Positions 42,191 through 52,623 are shown, counted from the first letter of the stretch. The stretch: 64,000 nt of DNA from Marinobacterium weihaiense (GCF_019061305.1 NZ_JAHQZT010000001.1:1-64000), one strand, 5' to 3'. The notes: generated from the sequence alone by a model not told the origin. Numbers and translations: made by a program.

Positions 42191-42433
42191 TCAGCTCCCG
42201 GTAAAGAAACCGCGTGCGGAATTTTCCATCGCGTCCGCGCTTTTGCGTCCGACGCCTACCTTGATGATCAATTTGGGTGGCTTGTCGGTGCTGGTGTCGG
42301 CGGTAACGTGTGAAATTTCCTTGACCTGATAACGGTCGCCGGCATGTTCAATGTATTCTCCGGCAAAGGGGCGGGTCTGCAGGTAGACCTGCTTGCGTGT
42401 GCCGTCTTGAAAGGCAATGAGGGCTGTCAGCAT
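42191..42433 (-). CDS. Small protein of unknown function
   Basis: An 80-residue cytoplasmic protein, not recognised. It has a short beta-rich N-terminus (MLTALIAFQDGTRKQVYLQT) and a lysine-rich middle. GAGGA lies 8 bases before the ATG, which supports translation. A run of nine G lies about 35 bases upstream of the start (42468-42476). Confidence 0.55.
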   Translation of the reverse strand: MLTALIAFQDGTRKQVYLQTRPFAGEYIEHAGDRYQVKEISHVTADTSTDKPPKLIIKVGVGRKSADAMENSARGFFTGS

Positions 42434-42688
42434 GGGGGCTATCCTCGTTCATTCCTTGGGTCGTTGAGGGGGGGGGCAGAAAACTGATACATGAGTATAC
42501 ACAAAAACAAATGTTTGATTATCGCGTTGTGTGTATTTAGCTTCGGTTCGCTGCGCCTGATCAGGCAAGTGCTTTCATGCGACACTTCCTGCATTGGCAC
42601 CGGCCGCTGAATACGATGTATATCGACTCGGCCCTGCATGGTCGCCGTTTGCCTTGATCAGGTGCCATGATGCTGTGTTTACTGCCGG
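42434..42688. other. Intergenic stretch with a G9 tract
   Basis: No convincing gene. It holds a run of nine G at 42468-42476, an imperfect inverted repeat (ATACACAA at about 42497 with TTGTGTGTAT near 42525) and a CCTGATCAGG palindrome near 42556. One of these may terminate the radical-SAM transcript on the minus strand. Confidence 0.4.
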
Positions 42689-44623
42689 TCAGTCATTGCT
42701 GATAACAATGAAATTGTTAACCGCTTTCGCAACAAGGTCTCTCGGAATGCCGGTATCGGCGACCGGCCGTTCAAACCAGAATCCCATTGGCTCTTCATAG
42801 CCGACGCCATGCATGTAGTTGTAGACGGCTTTTCTGAGACCGGCGCCCAGCATGTCATGGTCAGTACCGGTAGGATCGATGAAATCCACATCGTTCTCGG
42901 CAAACAGGATTTCGTCAGGCTCTACCAGCGTGATGCCATATTCCTCGGGATTCATGCCGATCGGGCTGTGCACCGTAGCCACAAAACGGTGCCAGAATGC
43001 CGACTGGAAACATCCCTCCTGCATCAGCTGGCGCACCATTTCGAGCGAATCGACGGTCTCCTGCTCGGTTTGCGTGGGGAAACCATACATGAGGTAGGCG
43101 TGAACCAGAACGCCTGCATCGCTGAAAGCCTTGGTGACACGGGCGACCTGCTCAACGCTGACGCCTTTTTTCATCAGCTTCAATAGCCGGTCGGATGCTA
43201 CTTCCAGTCCGCCACTGACAGCGATGCAACCCGAGTCGGCCAGCAACTGGCAGCGCTCGGGGGTGAAGGTTTTTTCAAAGCGGATATTGCCCCACCAGCT
43301 AATCATCACCTTACGTTCAATCAGCCGCGTTGCCAGTGCAAACAGCAGTTTGGGTGGCAGAGCTTCATCGACAAAATGGAAGCCGGTCTCACCGGTTTCT
43401 TCGATCAGCTGCTCGATACGGTCCACCAGTACATCGGCGCTGGCCGCATCATAGCGGTCGATATAATCCAGGCTGACGTCGCAGAAGCTGCATTTGCGCC
43501 AATAGCAGCCGTGCGCGATGGTGAGCTTGTTCCAGCGGCCATCGCTCCAGATGCGGTGCATCGGGTTCAGCATTTCACACAGCGAAAGGTACTCACCCAG
43601 TGGCAGGCCGTCGTAGACCGGTGCCCCCACATCAGACTGCGGAATATCGTGCAGCTCCGCGTTGTTGTTGAAATGTACGAAGATTTCGCCATCTTCATCT
43701 TCGGCCAGAAAGTAGGTCCGTACCAGCTCATCGACGCCACGCTCGCCGTTAAGGTACTCCAGCAGGGTCAAAAAGGGGCGTTCACCGTCATCCAGGCAGA
43801 TGAAATCGACAAATTCGAAGACGCGAGGGTCCTTCAGTGCGCGCAGTTCGGTATTGATGAACCCGCCCCCCATGACAACCGGTAGGTCTGGATTGACGGC
43901 CTTGCAGGTTTGAGCGATACGCAGGGCACCCAGCATGTTGCCGGGAAAGGGAACCGTGAGCGCCACCACATCCGGCTGTGTTTCTTCCAGGTATTGCTCG
44001 ACCAGCTGCTCCAGAATTTCGGCGCTGAAACTTGGCTCGCCCATCAAGGTATCGTAGAGATTGTCGAAGCTAGGGTTGGCGGCGGCCAGCTGCTCGCCGT
44101 AACGACTAACCTCAAAATAGGGGTCAACGCCCTGGGTAATGACGGCTGACAGATCGTTGATAAACAGAGTGGTCAGATACTTGGCTTTATCCTGCACACC
44201 CAAGCTGCCAAAAGCCGCTTTCAGCACATCACCGGATACGGCTTCCATCTGGGCAATGGCGTCAAATGCGGGACCCTCGGGCAGGAAACGACGAGAATTG
44301 ATACGCAACGCGAGACTTGGGTCCTTACCCTGCAAAAAGCGAATCGCCGCTTCGACTGTCTGCTGGTAGCGATCAAACTCGGCCAGAAAATTGAAGATCA
44401 CCTCCGGCAGTTCGTCATCTTCAAACTGTTCGTAGTTGGCTTCTACATGCTGACGAATGATGTCCAGTGCAGGGGCGGTCATCATCTCCAGAAACAGCTC
44501 GATGGCCGGATCACGCTGGACCGCCTTATAACCGCGTGAGCGTAAAAAGCCCGTCAAATACGCAGTCGCCGGGTAGGGCGTATTCAACTGAGTCATCGGG
44601 GGGGTCATGAGAAGAACGGTCAT
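42689..44623 (-). CDS. B12-binding domain radical SAM protein
   Basis: A 644-residue enzyme. The N-terminal 330 residues contain a cobalamin-binding-like fold (DVVALTVPFPGNMLGALRIA; LPVVMGGGFINTELRAL). The radical SAM cluster motif near residue 375 is GCYWRKCSFCDV, i.e. CX4CX2C rather than CX3CX2C, as in a known B12 subgroup. GGLEVASDRLLKLMKKGVS and VHAYLMYGFPTQTEQETVDS are later barrel strands. Such proteins often methylate unactivated carbons or phosphorus, or modify peptides. No precursor peptide or pathway partner is visible next to it, so its substrate is unknown. Confidence 0.85.
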   Translation of the reverse strand: MTVLLMTPPMTQLNTPYPATAYLTGFLRSRGYKAVQRDPAIELFLEMMTAPALDIIRQHVEANYEQFEDDELPEVIFNFLAEFDRYQQTVEAAIRFLQGKDPSLALRINSRRFLPEGPAFDAIAQMEAVSGDVLKAAFGSLGVQDKAKYLTTLFINDLSAVITQGVDPYFEVSRYGEQLAAANPSFDNLYDTLMGEPSFSAEILEQLVEQYLEETQPDVVALTVPFPGNMLGALRIAQTCKAVNPDLPVVMGGGFINTELRALKDPRVFEFVDFICLDDGERPFLTLLEYLNGERGVDELVRTYFLAEDEDGEIFVHFNNNAELHDIPQSDVGAPVYDGLPLGEYLSLCEMLNPMHRIWSDGRWNKLTIAHGCYWRKCSFCDVSLDYIDRYDAASADVLVDRIEQLIEETGETGFHFVDEALPPKLLFALATRLIERKVMISWWGNIRFEKTFTPERCQLLADSGCIAVSGGLEVASDRLLKLMKKGVSVEQVARVTKAFSDAGVLVHAYLMYGFPTQTEQETVDSLEMVRQLMQEGCFQSAFWHRFVATVHSPIGMNPEEYGITLVEPDEILFAENDVDFIDPTGTDHDMLGAGLRKAVYNYMHGVGYEEPMGFWFERPVADTGIPRDLVAKAVNNFIVISND

Positions 44624-44785
44624 AGTCAGCCTTGGAGTAGTAAGCCGTTAAGCTCGATGCCAAATCGAGCGCGGCAACTGGAACAGTTGCCAAAACAGGA
44701 CGCGATTCTAACAAATGAACCGGGTGGGTACTAAGGAAGATATATGGCTGAGTAACGCAGGGGGCGAACAGGAAGGAGGCCACAC

Positions 44786-44826
44786 ATAAAAAAACCGCAC
44801 CATCTCGGGGAAGAATGGTGCGGTTT
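44786..44826 (-). terminator. Intrinsic terminator of aceA
   Basis: On the minus strand AAACCGCACCAT pairs with ATGGTGCGGTTT across an 11-base loop, followed by a run of seven T. It begins 44 bases after the aceA stop. A strong rho-independent terminator. Confidence 0.9.
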
Positions 44827-44869
44827 CTCAACACGTCCGGGTGCGGGGGGCACCCGGAGGAAACAGTTC

Positions 44870-46465
44870 TTAGAACTGGTTCATGGTGTTGTCTTTACCA
44901 GAAGCCTTCAGTGCAGCATCACCAGAGAAGTACTCTTTGTGATCGTCGCCCATGTCAGAACCAGCCATGTTCTGGTGCTTGACACATGCGATGCCCTGAC
45001 GGATCTCTTTGCGCTGTACACCTTCAACGTAGCCCAGCATGCCGGCATCACCGAAGTACTCTTTGGCCAGGTTGTCGGTAGACAGGGCCGCAGTGTGGTA
45101 AGTCGGCAGTGTGATCAGGTGGTGGAAGATACCAGCTTCGCGGGCAGCATCAGCCTGGAAGGTACGGATCTTCTCGTCTGCAGCGGCAGCCAGCTCGGTC
45201 TGATCGTATTCAGCAGACATCAGGTTGGCGCGGTCGTAGGCAGATACGTCCTTACCTTCTTCAGTCCAGGCATCGAATACCTGCTGACGGAAGTTCAGCG
45301 TCCAGTTGAAGGACGGGCTGTTGTTGTACACCAGCTTGGCATTCGGTACTGCTTCACGGATGCGGTTAACCATGCCAGCGATCTGACCAACGTGCGGCTT
45401 CTCGGTTTCGATCCACAGCAGGTCGGCGCCGTTCTGCAGAGACGTGATGCAGTCCAGAACAACACGGTCTTCGCCAGAGCCTTTCTTGAACTGGAACAGG
45501 CCAGAGGCCAGACGCTTCGGCTTCAGCAGCTTGCCGTTAGCCTTCACAACGACATCGCCGTTGTCGATGTCGTCAGCGCTTTCGATGTAGTCACCGTCCA
45601 GGAAGCTGTTGTACTGGTCGCCAAGGTCGCCCGGTTCGTTAGTAACAGCGATCTGCTTGGTCAGGCCAGCCCCCAGGGAGTCGGTACGGGCAACGATAAC
45701 ACCGTCTTCAACACCCAGCTCCAGGAACGCGTAGCGTACGGCGCGGATCTTGGCCAGGAAGTCAGCGTGCGGAACGGTTACTTTACCGTCCTGGTGGCCA
45801 CACTGCTTCTCGTCAGATACCTGGTTTTCGATCTGGATCGCACAGGCACCGGCTTCAATCATCTTCTTAGCCAGCAGGTAAGTGGCTTCTTCGTTACCGA
45901 AACCAGCGTCGATGTCAGCGATGATCGGCACTACGTGAGTCTGGAAGTTGTCAATCTGACCCTGCAGTTCAGCTTCTTTAGCTGTGTCGCCGGCTTCACG
46001 AGCGTCGTCCAGCTGACGGAACAGGCCGCCCAGTTCACGAGCGTCAGCCTGACGCAAGAAGGTGTACAGCTCTTCGATCAGAGACGGTACAGATGTTTTT
46101 TCGTGCATGGACTGGTCGGGCAGCGGACCAAACTCAGAACGCAGTGCAGCGATCATCCAGCCTGACAGGTAGAGGTAACGCTTGTTGGTGTTACCGAAGT
46201 GCTTCTTGATCGCGATCAGTTTCTGCTGACCGATGAAACCATGCCAGCAGCCCAGAGACTGAGTGTACTGAGCAGTGTCTGCGTCGTAGTCGGCCATGTC
46301 CTGGCGCATGATCTTGGCAGTGTAGCGTGCGATATCCAGACCGGTCTTGAAACGGTTCTGCAAGCGCATGCGAGCAGCGTATTCAGGGTTGATCGCTTCC
46401 CAGGTTTCACCCGCTGCTGCACGAGCAGTAGAGATAGCATCGATCTCGGTTTTGTATGCTGACAT
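44870..46465 (-). CDS. aceA: Isocitrate lyase
   Basis: A 531-residue isocitrate lyase of the long Pseudomonas/Acinetobacter subgroup. The active-site region is SDEKQCGHQDGKVTVPHADF with the catalytic Cys. Other family motifs are PIIADIDAGFGNEEATYLLA and LVYNNSPSFNWTLNFR. It splits isocitrate into succinate and glyoxylate, so the cell can grow on acetyl-CoA from fatty acids or from the catabolic locus on the left. ATG 46465 is preferred to ATG 46471 because AAGGA lies 6 bases before it. It stands alone with a long upstream region and its own terminator. Confidence 0.97.
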   Translation of the reverse strand: MSAYKTEIDAISTARAAAGETWEAINPEYAARMRLQNRFKTGLDIARYTAKIMRQDMADYDADTAQYTQSLGCWHGFIGQQKLIAIKKHFGNTNKRYLYLSGWMIAALRSEFGPLPDQSMHEKTSVPSLIEELYTFLRQADARELGGLFRQLDDAREAGDTAKEAELQGQIDNFQTHVVPIIADIDAGFGNEEATYLLAKKMIEAGACAIQIENQVSDEKQCGHQDGKVTVPHADFLAKIRAVRYAFLELGVEDGVIVARTDSLGAGLTKQIAVTNEPGDLGDQYNSFLDGDYIESADDIDNGDVVVKANGKLLKPKRLASGLFQFKKGSGEDRVVLDCITSLQNGADLLWIETEKPHVGQIAGMVNRIREAVPNAKLVYNNSPSFNWTLNFRQQVFDAWTEEGKDVSAYDRANLMSAEYDQTELAAAADEKIRTFQADAAREAGIFHHLITLPTYHTAALSTDNLAKEYFGDAGMLGYVEGVQRKEIRQGIACVKHQNMAGSDMGDDHKEYFSGDAALKASGKDNTMNQF

Positions 46466-46775
46466 GGTCATTCCTTCACAGTGTTTGTGTTTAGGTAATG
46501 CTGGAAGCGGAGGCGTTGAGTCACCGTTTCCAAATTAAGCGCCGGATCCGTTTGGGGTCGTCCCGGCGTTGTTGAAGCAAATGATGGTCTCACCGGCACG
46601 GCGAGTCAAAGCGATTTTGTGCAGAGCAGCAAGGATGTAGTCAGACTACACTGCCGGAGATGACAGAACTGTAAAAACACTACAGCTGGCAATGTGGGGC
46701 AAGATGGCTGCAGGCAAGTAACCATGCAGTTTTGAGGGGCTAAAACTTAAGGCTGAGCCACTTTGGTATTAGATG

Positions 46776-46792
46776 GTAAAACAGCGTTTTAC
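46776..46792. promoter_or_regulatory. Palindrome upstream of aceA, PsrA-like
   Basis: GTAAAACAGCGTTTTAC is a perfect inverted repeat with a 3-base centre. The core AAAC-N3-GTTT is like operators of the TetR-type fatty-acid regulator PsrA, which controls glyoxylate-shunt genes in some gammaproteobacteria. It is about 310 bases from the aceA start, rather far for a simple repressor site. Confidence 0.4.
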
Positions 46793-46925
46793 ATGATTTT
46801 GTGGTTATATAGGGATGATTTTTTATTCTTAATTAATCTATAGTGTTTTCACTACATTTTATGAAAAATTCACTATTTCAAAGGGTTATGGTGGTTTTCC
46901 TTACGACCAAAGTCGATCAAGAAAC

Positions 46926-46953
46926 AAAGCCACCCCGTGCGGAGTGGCTTTTT
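46926..46953 (-). terminator. Terminator after roxA
   Basis: AAAGCCAC and GTGGCTTT form an 8-bp stem with a 10-base loop; T-rich sequence flanks it on both strands. It lies 23 bases after the roxA stop. Confidence 0.8.
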
Positions 46954-46975
46954 GTAGTCGAGCCCAACGTGTCTA

Positions 46976-48121
46976 CTACATATGAAGGTAGACGCTACCC
47001 TGGTTAATCAGCTGCAACAGTAGTATGCGCGACTCGCGGTCATCCAGGCAGGTATCGACCTGGTTGGCACAGAGCTGTTTGGCTAGCGCGATGGCCGCGG
47101 GTGCACAAAGCGCGAATACCTGCCCATCGGCAAACAGCGTAAAGTGTTCATTATCGTCATGGAATGCCAAGCGGGCACCTTCGGTCACGACTGGCTGAGC
47201 GCCGCCTGTCAGCGTCTCGCTCAACTCGGCCTCGGTCAGTGCCGCGTCCGGTACGTTGAGCTCGGGATATTTGGGTTCGGTCATGAACTGGCCCAGCCAG
47301 CCGGCCAGCTGTGCGGGGTCATCAAGATACTGGCGCAGAATACCCTGCACTCGAGCGATGGCATCCTGGCCAATTTCGCCGGGATGGGGCTGCATTTCAA
47401 GGTCAGGATCCTCGTAACGCAGGTCTGAGCTGAGCCCGTCACAGAGTCGCGAGGTCAAGCCTTGCAGAATTTCGGCATGAGAGGGCGCCCGGAAACCGAT
47501 GGACCAGGTCATGCAGCCATCTCCCACGCCAACGCCGTTGTGCCCCACGCGCGGGGGCAGATACAGCATGTCGCCGGGCTGCAGCTCCACGCTGTGCTCA
47601 GCGTGCCACTGCGGCAGGATCATGACCGGCGTATTTTCCCGGCGGGGCGAGTCCTCCCCGTACAGTCCGCCAAATTCCCAGCAACGCACACCCTCGGCTT
47701 GCAGCAGGAACACATCATAGTTGTCGTAATGCGGGCCGACCCCTCCTTGATCGCTGGCGTAGCTAATCATCAGGTCATCACGGCGCCATTGTGGGATGAA
47801 GTCAAAAGCCTGCAACAGGGGAGCAACATCCGGCACCCAGTGATCAACGGCCTGTACCAGCAGTGTCCAGGGCTTGTGCCCCAAAGTGGCAAAGCGGTCT
47901 TCGTCAAAGGGGCCGTGCTCCAGCGACCAGTCGCCGCTGTCGGGGTCGGTTTCGATCAAACGCGATTCCACGTCTTCTTCGCAGGCCAGCCCCGCCAGCT
48001 CGTCGGCACTGATGCACGGTTCGAAGTCGGGAAAGGCATTGCGGATCAGCAGGGGCTTTTTCTGCCAGTATTCGCGCAGGAACTGCTCGGCGCTAAGGTC
48101 GCCCCAGTGTATTTCAGTCAT
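46976..48121 (-). CDS. roxA: Ribosomal protein uL16 arginine hydroxylase (JmjC/cupin oxygenase)
   Basis: A 381-residue 2-oxoglutarate/Fe(II) oxygenase of the YcfD/RoxA group. The iron-binding facial triad is visible: GPHYDNYDVFLLQAEG supplies His and Asp, and PPRVGHNGVGVGDG the second His. The N-terminal FLREYWQKKPLLIRNAFPDF is typical. It hydroxylates an arginine of ribosomal protein L16. A C-terminal winged-helix region completes the usual length. It overlaps by 8 bases the small helical gene upstream on the same strand. Confidence 0.92.
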   Translation of the reverse strand: MTEIHWGDLSAEQFLREYWQKKPLLIRNAFPDFEPCISADELAGLACEEDVESRLIETDPDSGDWSLEHGPFDEDRFATLGHKPWTLLVQAVDHWVPDVAPLLQAFDFIPQWRRDDLMISYASDQGGVGPHYDNYDVFLLQAEGVRCWEFGGLYGEDSPRRENTPVMILPQWHAEHSVELQPGDMLYLPPRVGHNGVGVGDGCMTWSIGFRAPSHAEILQGLTSRLCDGLSSDLRYEDPDLEMQPHPGEIGQDAIARVQGILRQYLDDPAQLAGWLGQFMTEPKYPELNVPDAALTEAELSETLTGGAQPVVTEGARLAFHDDNEHFTLFADGQVFALCAPAAIALAKQLCANQVDTCLDDRESRILLLQLINQGSVYLHM

Positions 48122-48377
48122 TGATATTCAAAAGCTCCGCCATTTCTGTGATGGCATCCTCTAATTCGGCCATGACCTTGCGGGTGTCACGTGCCGAGAG
48201 GGCTGCCTTGCGGTCATTACCGACCATGCGCATGCATTTACGAATCCGTTTCATGCAGTCCTGAACCCCGTTGACGTTCAGCTCGAACTGTTCGAAGTCC
48301 CGTGCGGTTGCCTGCAGGCTATTGCGAAGGGCTTCAGCCTGAGCGGCCAGTTGGTTCAAAGAGTGTGCGTGGCTCAT
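48114..48377 (-). CDS. Small helical protein of unknown function
   Basis: An 87-residue protein, probably a two-helix coiled coil (LNQLAAQAEALRNSLQATAR; VMAELEDAITEMAELLNIND) with a basic hinge containing two cysteines (CMKRIRKCMRM). No family recognised. AAGGAG lies 6 bases before ATG 48377, which decides the start over an upstream one. Its 3' end overlaps the roxA start, so the two are probably translated together. Confidence 0.7.
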   Translation of the reverse strand: MSHAHSLNQLAAQAEALRNSLQATARDFEQFELNVNGVQDCMKRIRKCMRMVGNDRKAALSARDTRKVMAELEDAITEMAELLNIND

Positions 48378-48435
48378 GTTCTCTCCTTGCTTATTGTTGT
48401 GTCCACTGTACATGCAGGCTGCGGATGGCAGCCTT

Positions 48436-49167
48436 TTAATGCTTGTCTGTCGTGGGCGTATCCAGAACCTCTTCGACCGAGGTCAGGATGCCACGCAGCA
48501 TGCCCAGTTCGGCCTTTTCCGGCCGAGTGCGATTGAAGTAGCGTCGCAGCTTGTCCATCACCCGCCCTTCATGCTGAGGAATGATGAAACGGGTCCGTCG
48601 CAGTACTTTTTCCAAGTGCTCATAAAACAATACCATTTCCTGCTGGCGCGGATAGGGGGCAGGCTCCGGCAGTGTATCGATCTGCCTGGATGCGCGACGC
48701 AATTCGTAGCACACCAGTTGAATGGCCTGGGCAATATTCAGTACCGGATAGTCTTCATTGGCGTCGATGAAGAGGTGGCGGTGACACAGCATCATCTCCT
48801 CGTTGGTCAGCCCCATGGTCTCGCGGCCGAACAGGATTGCCACCTGACCATTACGGGCCTCGTCCGCTACCATGAGGGCCGCCTGTTCGGCATCCATCAG
48901 TGGCTGATCGAAACTGCGCTGGCGGGCACTGGTACCAATGACCAGCTGGCAGTCGGCAATGGCCTCTTCGACCGTACTGACCACGCGAGCACTGTCCAGC
49001 AGATCTTTAGCCCCGGCGGCACGGGATTCCGCCTCATCGTGAGGGTACTCGACCGGGTCGACCAGCCAAAGCTGACTCAGGCCCATATTCTTCAATGCCC
49101 GGGCGGCCGCGCCGATGTTGCCGGGGTGGAAGGTGTTAATCATGACAATGCGGATGTTTTCGAGCAT
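48436..49167 (-). CDS. trmJ: tRNA (cytidine/uridine-32-2'-O) methyltransferase TrmJ
   Basis: A 243-residue SPOUT methyltransferase. The three family motifs are present: MINTFHPGNIGAAARALKNM (motif 1), AILFGRETMGLTNEEMMLCH (motif 2) and YPVLNIAQAIQLVCYELRRA (motif 3, the trefoil knot). TrmJ methylates position 32 of the anticodon loop using S-adenosylmethionine. The start at 49167 follows GAGG and begins the normal N-terminus (MLENIRIVMI); longer starts would add an unrelated Arg/Pro-rich leader. The C-terminal helical extension (residues 170-243) is typical of TrmJ. Confidence 0.94.
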   Translation of the reverse strand: MLENIRIVMINTFHPGNIGAAARALKNMGLSQLWLVDPVEYPHDEAESRAAGAKDLLDSARVVSTVEEAIADCQLVIGTSARQRSFDQPLMDAEQAALMVADEARNGQVAILFGRETMGLTNEEMMLCHRHLFIDANEDYPVLNIAQAIQLVCYELRRASRQIDTLPEPAPYPRQQEMVLFYEHLEKVLRRTRFIIPQHEGRVMDKLRRYFNRTRPEKAELGMLRGILTSVEEVLDTPTTDKH

Positions 49168-49337
49168 AACGGCCTCGCAGGTTGGAATGCAGCGCATTAT
49201 AAGGGGGCAACCGGGGGTAGTGAAACGTTGTTCGCGAGTTGGCCCGCACGTATATGGAGACAGTTGTGGGGCGGGGCAATGCCGGTTACTCTTTAGCCGT
49301 TTTTTATGGATGAATGACTCAAGCATGAGGGCATGCC

Positions 49338-50090
49338 ATGTCAGCCAAGGATGACACTCACACCTTGCACAGTCTTAGTGACTTGCTGGGTTCCGACAGA
49401 CTCCCGGATACCCCCCGCAGCGACCTGTTTGAAAGGGTGGCTCATGCCGATGACGGCATTGACTGTACGCCAGGCGTGGGCTTTGATGAAGAAGCGTTCC
49501 ATGGTTCGCGTTCGCTGGTGATGCCGACCAGTCAAGCGCGTGAAATCTGCCTGGCTCGGGTGCGCGATTACGCGCTGGCGGCACACAAGGGGCAGGTACG
49601 CCGTTATACCCGTGAACCCTACTGGAAGCACCTGGCCGATGTCGCTGGCCTGGTGACCACATCAAGGTGCAGTACGCCAAGGGCTCTGGCGCTGGCTTGG
49701 TTGCATGATATCGTCGAAGACACGGCCGTTACCCTGCGTGAAATCGAGCGTGATTTCGGCGCCAGTATCGCTGATGGCGTGCGCTGCCTGACCGGCTCGG
49801 CCAATACCATGATTTCCCGAGAGGCGCGCAAACGCCGTGATAGAGAGCGGTTGGCTGCCGGTGATGCCGACGTGCACACCGTCAAGTTGGCCGATATGGC
49901 GTCCAACCTGTCGTCAATTGGCCTGTTTGATCCTGACTTTGCACTGGGCGGTTATCTGGAGGAAAAGCGTCTGGAGATGGGCGTGCTGACGCAGGGAGAC
50001 GAAGGGCTGAGAAAGCTCGTTAGAGCTTTATGGCTTGAGGCCCGGCAAGTCGCCGAGCGGGCTGTTCCTACCATGGGGGATCCGTTCTGA
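49338..50090 (+). CDS. HD-domain phosphohydrolase, SpoT/MESH-like
   Basis: A 250-residue protein with an HD fold: YWKHLADVAGLV (His98), WLHDIVEDTAVTLREIERDF (His123-Asp124) and HTVKLADMASNLSSIG supply the metal ligands. The layout resembles the hydrolase domain of RelA/SpoT and small alarmone hydrolases. There is no synthetase or regulatory domain, so it may hydrolyse (p)ppGpp or another nucleotide. The first 65 residues are an extra, probably flexible, acidic leader. GAGGG lies 5 bases before the ATG. It stands alone between trmJ and a convergent hydrolase. Confidence 0.82.
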   Translation: MSAKDDTHTLHSLSDLLGSDRLPDTPRSDLFERVAHADDGIDCTPGVGFDEEAFHGSRSLVMPTSQAREICLARVRDYALAAHKGQVRRYTREPYWKHLADVAGLVTTSRCSTPRALALAWLHDIVEDTAVTLREIERDFGASIADGVRCLTGSANTMISREARKRRDRERLAAGDADVHTVKLADMASNLSSIGLFDPDFALGGYLEEKRLEMGVLTQGDEGLRKLVRALWLEARQVAERAVPTMGDPF

Positions 50091-50107
50091 GTGCCTGCGT
50101 GACCCGA

Positions 50108-50941
50108 TCAGAGTTTGTGCATCCAGCGGCGCAGGTCATGGGCAAACTTCTCCTTGTGCCACAGATGCGGCGAGTGGTCTGACTGCGGATAGACATGGAG
50201 TTCCGGAAAAGGCAGCCGGGACTCTATCCACTCGGCCACTTCGTGCGTGTAGAACTGGCTACTGTCCCCGTAGACCATCAATACCGGGCAGTTGATGCGC
50301 GGCAACAGGTCGCGGTAGTCCTGCTGCGTCAACGATTCCCAGCAGTGACGCAGCGCCGTGCCGTTCAGGCCGTTCAGGTATTCGCGCATCTGCTGAAAGC
50401 CCCGGCTGTTCTGCACATAATTCTGGTGGCTGCGGGCATTCAGGCCATTGGCGGCCAGTTCCAGCACGCCTTCGGCAAAGTCTTCATCCAGCCGTTCAAG
50501 GAAAGCCTGATTGCGGTCATGATCGAAGTCGCCGTAAATGCCCAGTGACCATTCACCGTCTGTCAACAGCCTGGGTGACTGGTCAACAATGCAGATACCC
50601 GCCAGGCGTCTCAGTCCATGGTTGCGGATATATTCCCAACTGATCAGCGCGCCCATTGAGTGCCCCACCAGGACGGCGTCGTGGATGCCGTGGTGGTCCA
50701 TCAGCCGTTCAAGGTCGTCGGCCATTTGACTGATCTGCATCTGCTGCGGCAGGGGAGGCGGGTGCTGCCCGTGGCCTCGGGCATCCCAGCAGAATGTGTG
50801 ATGGCAATCGCTGAGTTCGTTGGCGAACGGCAGCCATTCACGGGCGCCGGAGGTCCAGCCGTGGAGAAAGAAAACGGCCTGGCCACGCCCGAGGCTGACA
50901 AAACGGATGGGGTGTCGATCGGTACCGAGCAGAGTTTCCAT
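50108..50941 (-). CDS. Alpha/beta hydrolase fold protein
   Basis: A 277-residue hydrolase. FFLHGWTSGAREWLPFANEL gives the oxyanion hole, VGHSMGALISWEYIR the nucleophile elbow (Ser), DSSQFYTHEVAEWIE an Asp region, and SDHSPHLWHKEKF the catalytic His. No signal peptide. Substrate unknown; such enzymes act as esterases, haloperoxidases or C-C hydrolases. AGGTGAG lies 5 bases before ATG 50941. It follows the purB terminator on the same strand and should have its own promoter. Confidence 0.85.
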   Translation of the reverse strand: METLLGTDRHPIRFVSLGRGQAVFFLHGWTSGAREWLPFANELSDCHHTFCWDARGHGQHPPPLPQQMQISQMADDLERLMDHHGIHDAVLVGHSMGALISWEYIRNHGLRRLAGICIVDQSPRLLTDGEWSLGIYGDFDHDRNQAFLERLDEDFAEGVLELAANGLNARSHQNYVQNSRGFQQMREYLNGLNGTALRHCWESLTQQDYRDLLPRINCPVLMVYGDSSQFYTHEVAEWIESRLPFPELHVYPQSDHSPHLWHKEKFAHDLRRWMHKL

Positions 50942-50966
50942 ACAGCTCACCTGACGAGTAAAGATA

Positions 50967-50991
50967 CAAAAACGGGGCCTTCAGGCCCCGT
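50967..50991 (-). terminator. Intrinsic terminator of purB
   Basis: On the minus strand ACGGGGCC pairs with GGCCCCGT across a 4-base loop and TTTTTG follows. It starts 8 bases after the purB stop. Confidence 0.92.
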
Positions 50992-50999
50992 AATGTGCA

Positions 51000-52382
<1,383 letters not shown>

Positions 52383-52623
52383 TCAGCTTGTGTCATTAAA
52401 GGGGCGATTATACGGAAAATGGCCGCTACTGGGTATGCCGTTGGCGAGGTTTGCGGCGCCTTGGACACCTGCCGGGGAAAAAGCTGCTACGCTCAAATGC
52501 GAGAGACTGCCGGACGGGTGCAGGGTGCCCGTCTATCCGGATAGACCAATAAGAACAGTCTGGTCGCGCCGACCGCCGCATAGAAGGAGTCGGTGAACGG
52601 TCAGGCCCGAAGGAGTTCTCGCC

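Larger units (their letters stand above)
46466..46975. other. Long control region upstream of aceA
   Basis: No gene. About 500 bases, AT-rich from 46740. It holds GTAAAAC-AGC-GTTTTAC at 46776-46792 (perfect 7-base arms), TAGTG-TTTT-CACTA at 46841-46854, and the terminator of roxA at 46926-46953. The aceA promoter itself I cannot place with confidence. Confidence 0.5.

Noticed and set aside
42439-42639. 66-codon minus-strand frame next to the G9 tract
   Set aside because: No ribosome site and an implausible sequence; treated as noncoding.
44526-44834. Minus-strand frame across the aceA terminator
   Set aside because: It spans a strong terminator and overlaps the radical-SAM gene start; not a gene.
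44939-46165. 408-codon frame antisense to aceA
   Set aside because: Shadow of a highly expressed, codon-biased gene; no protein features.
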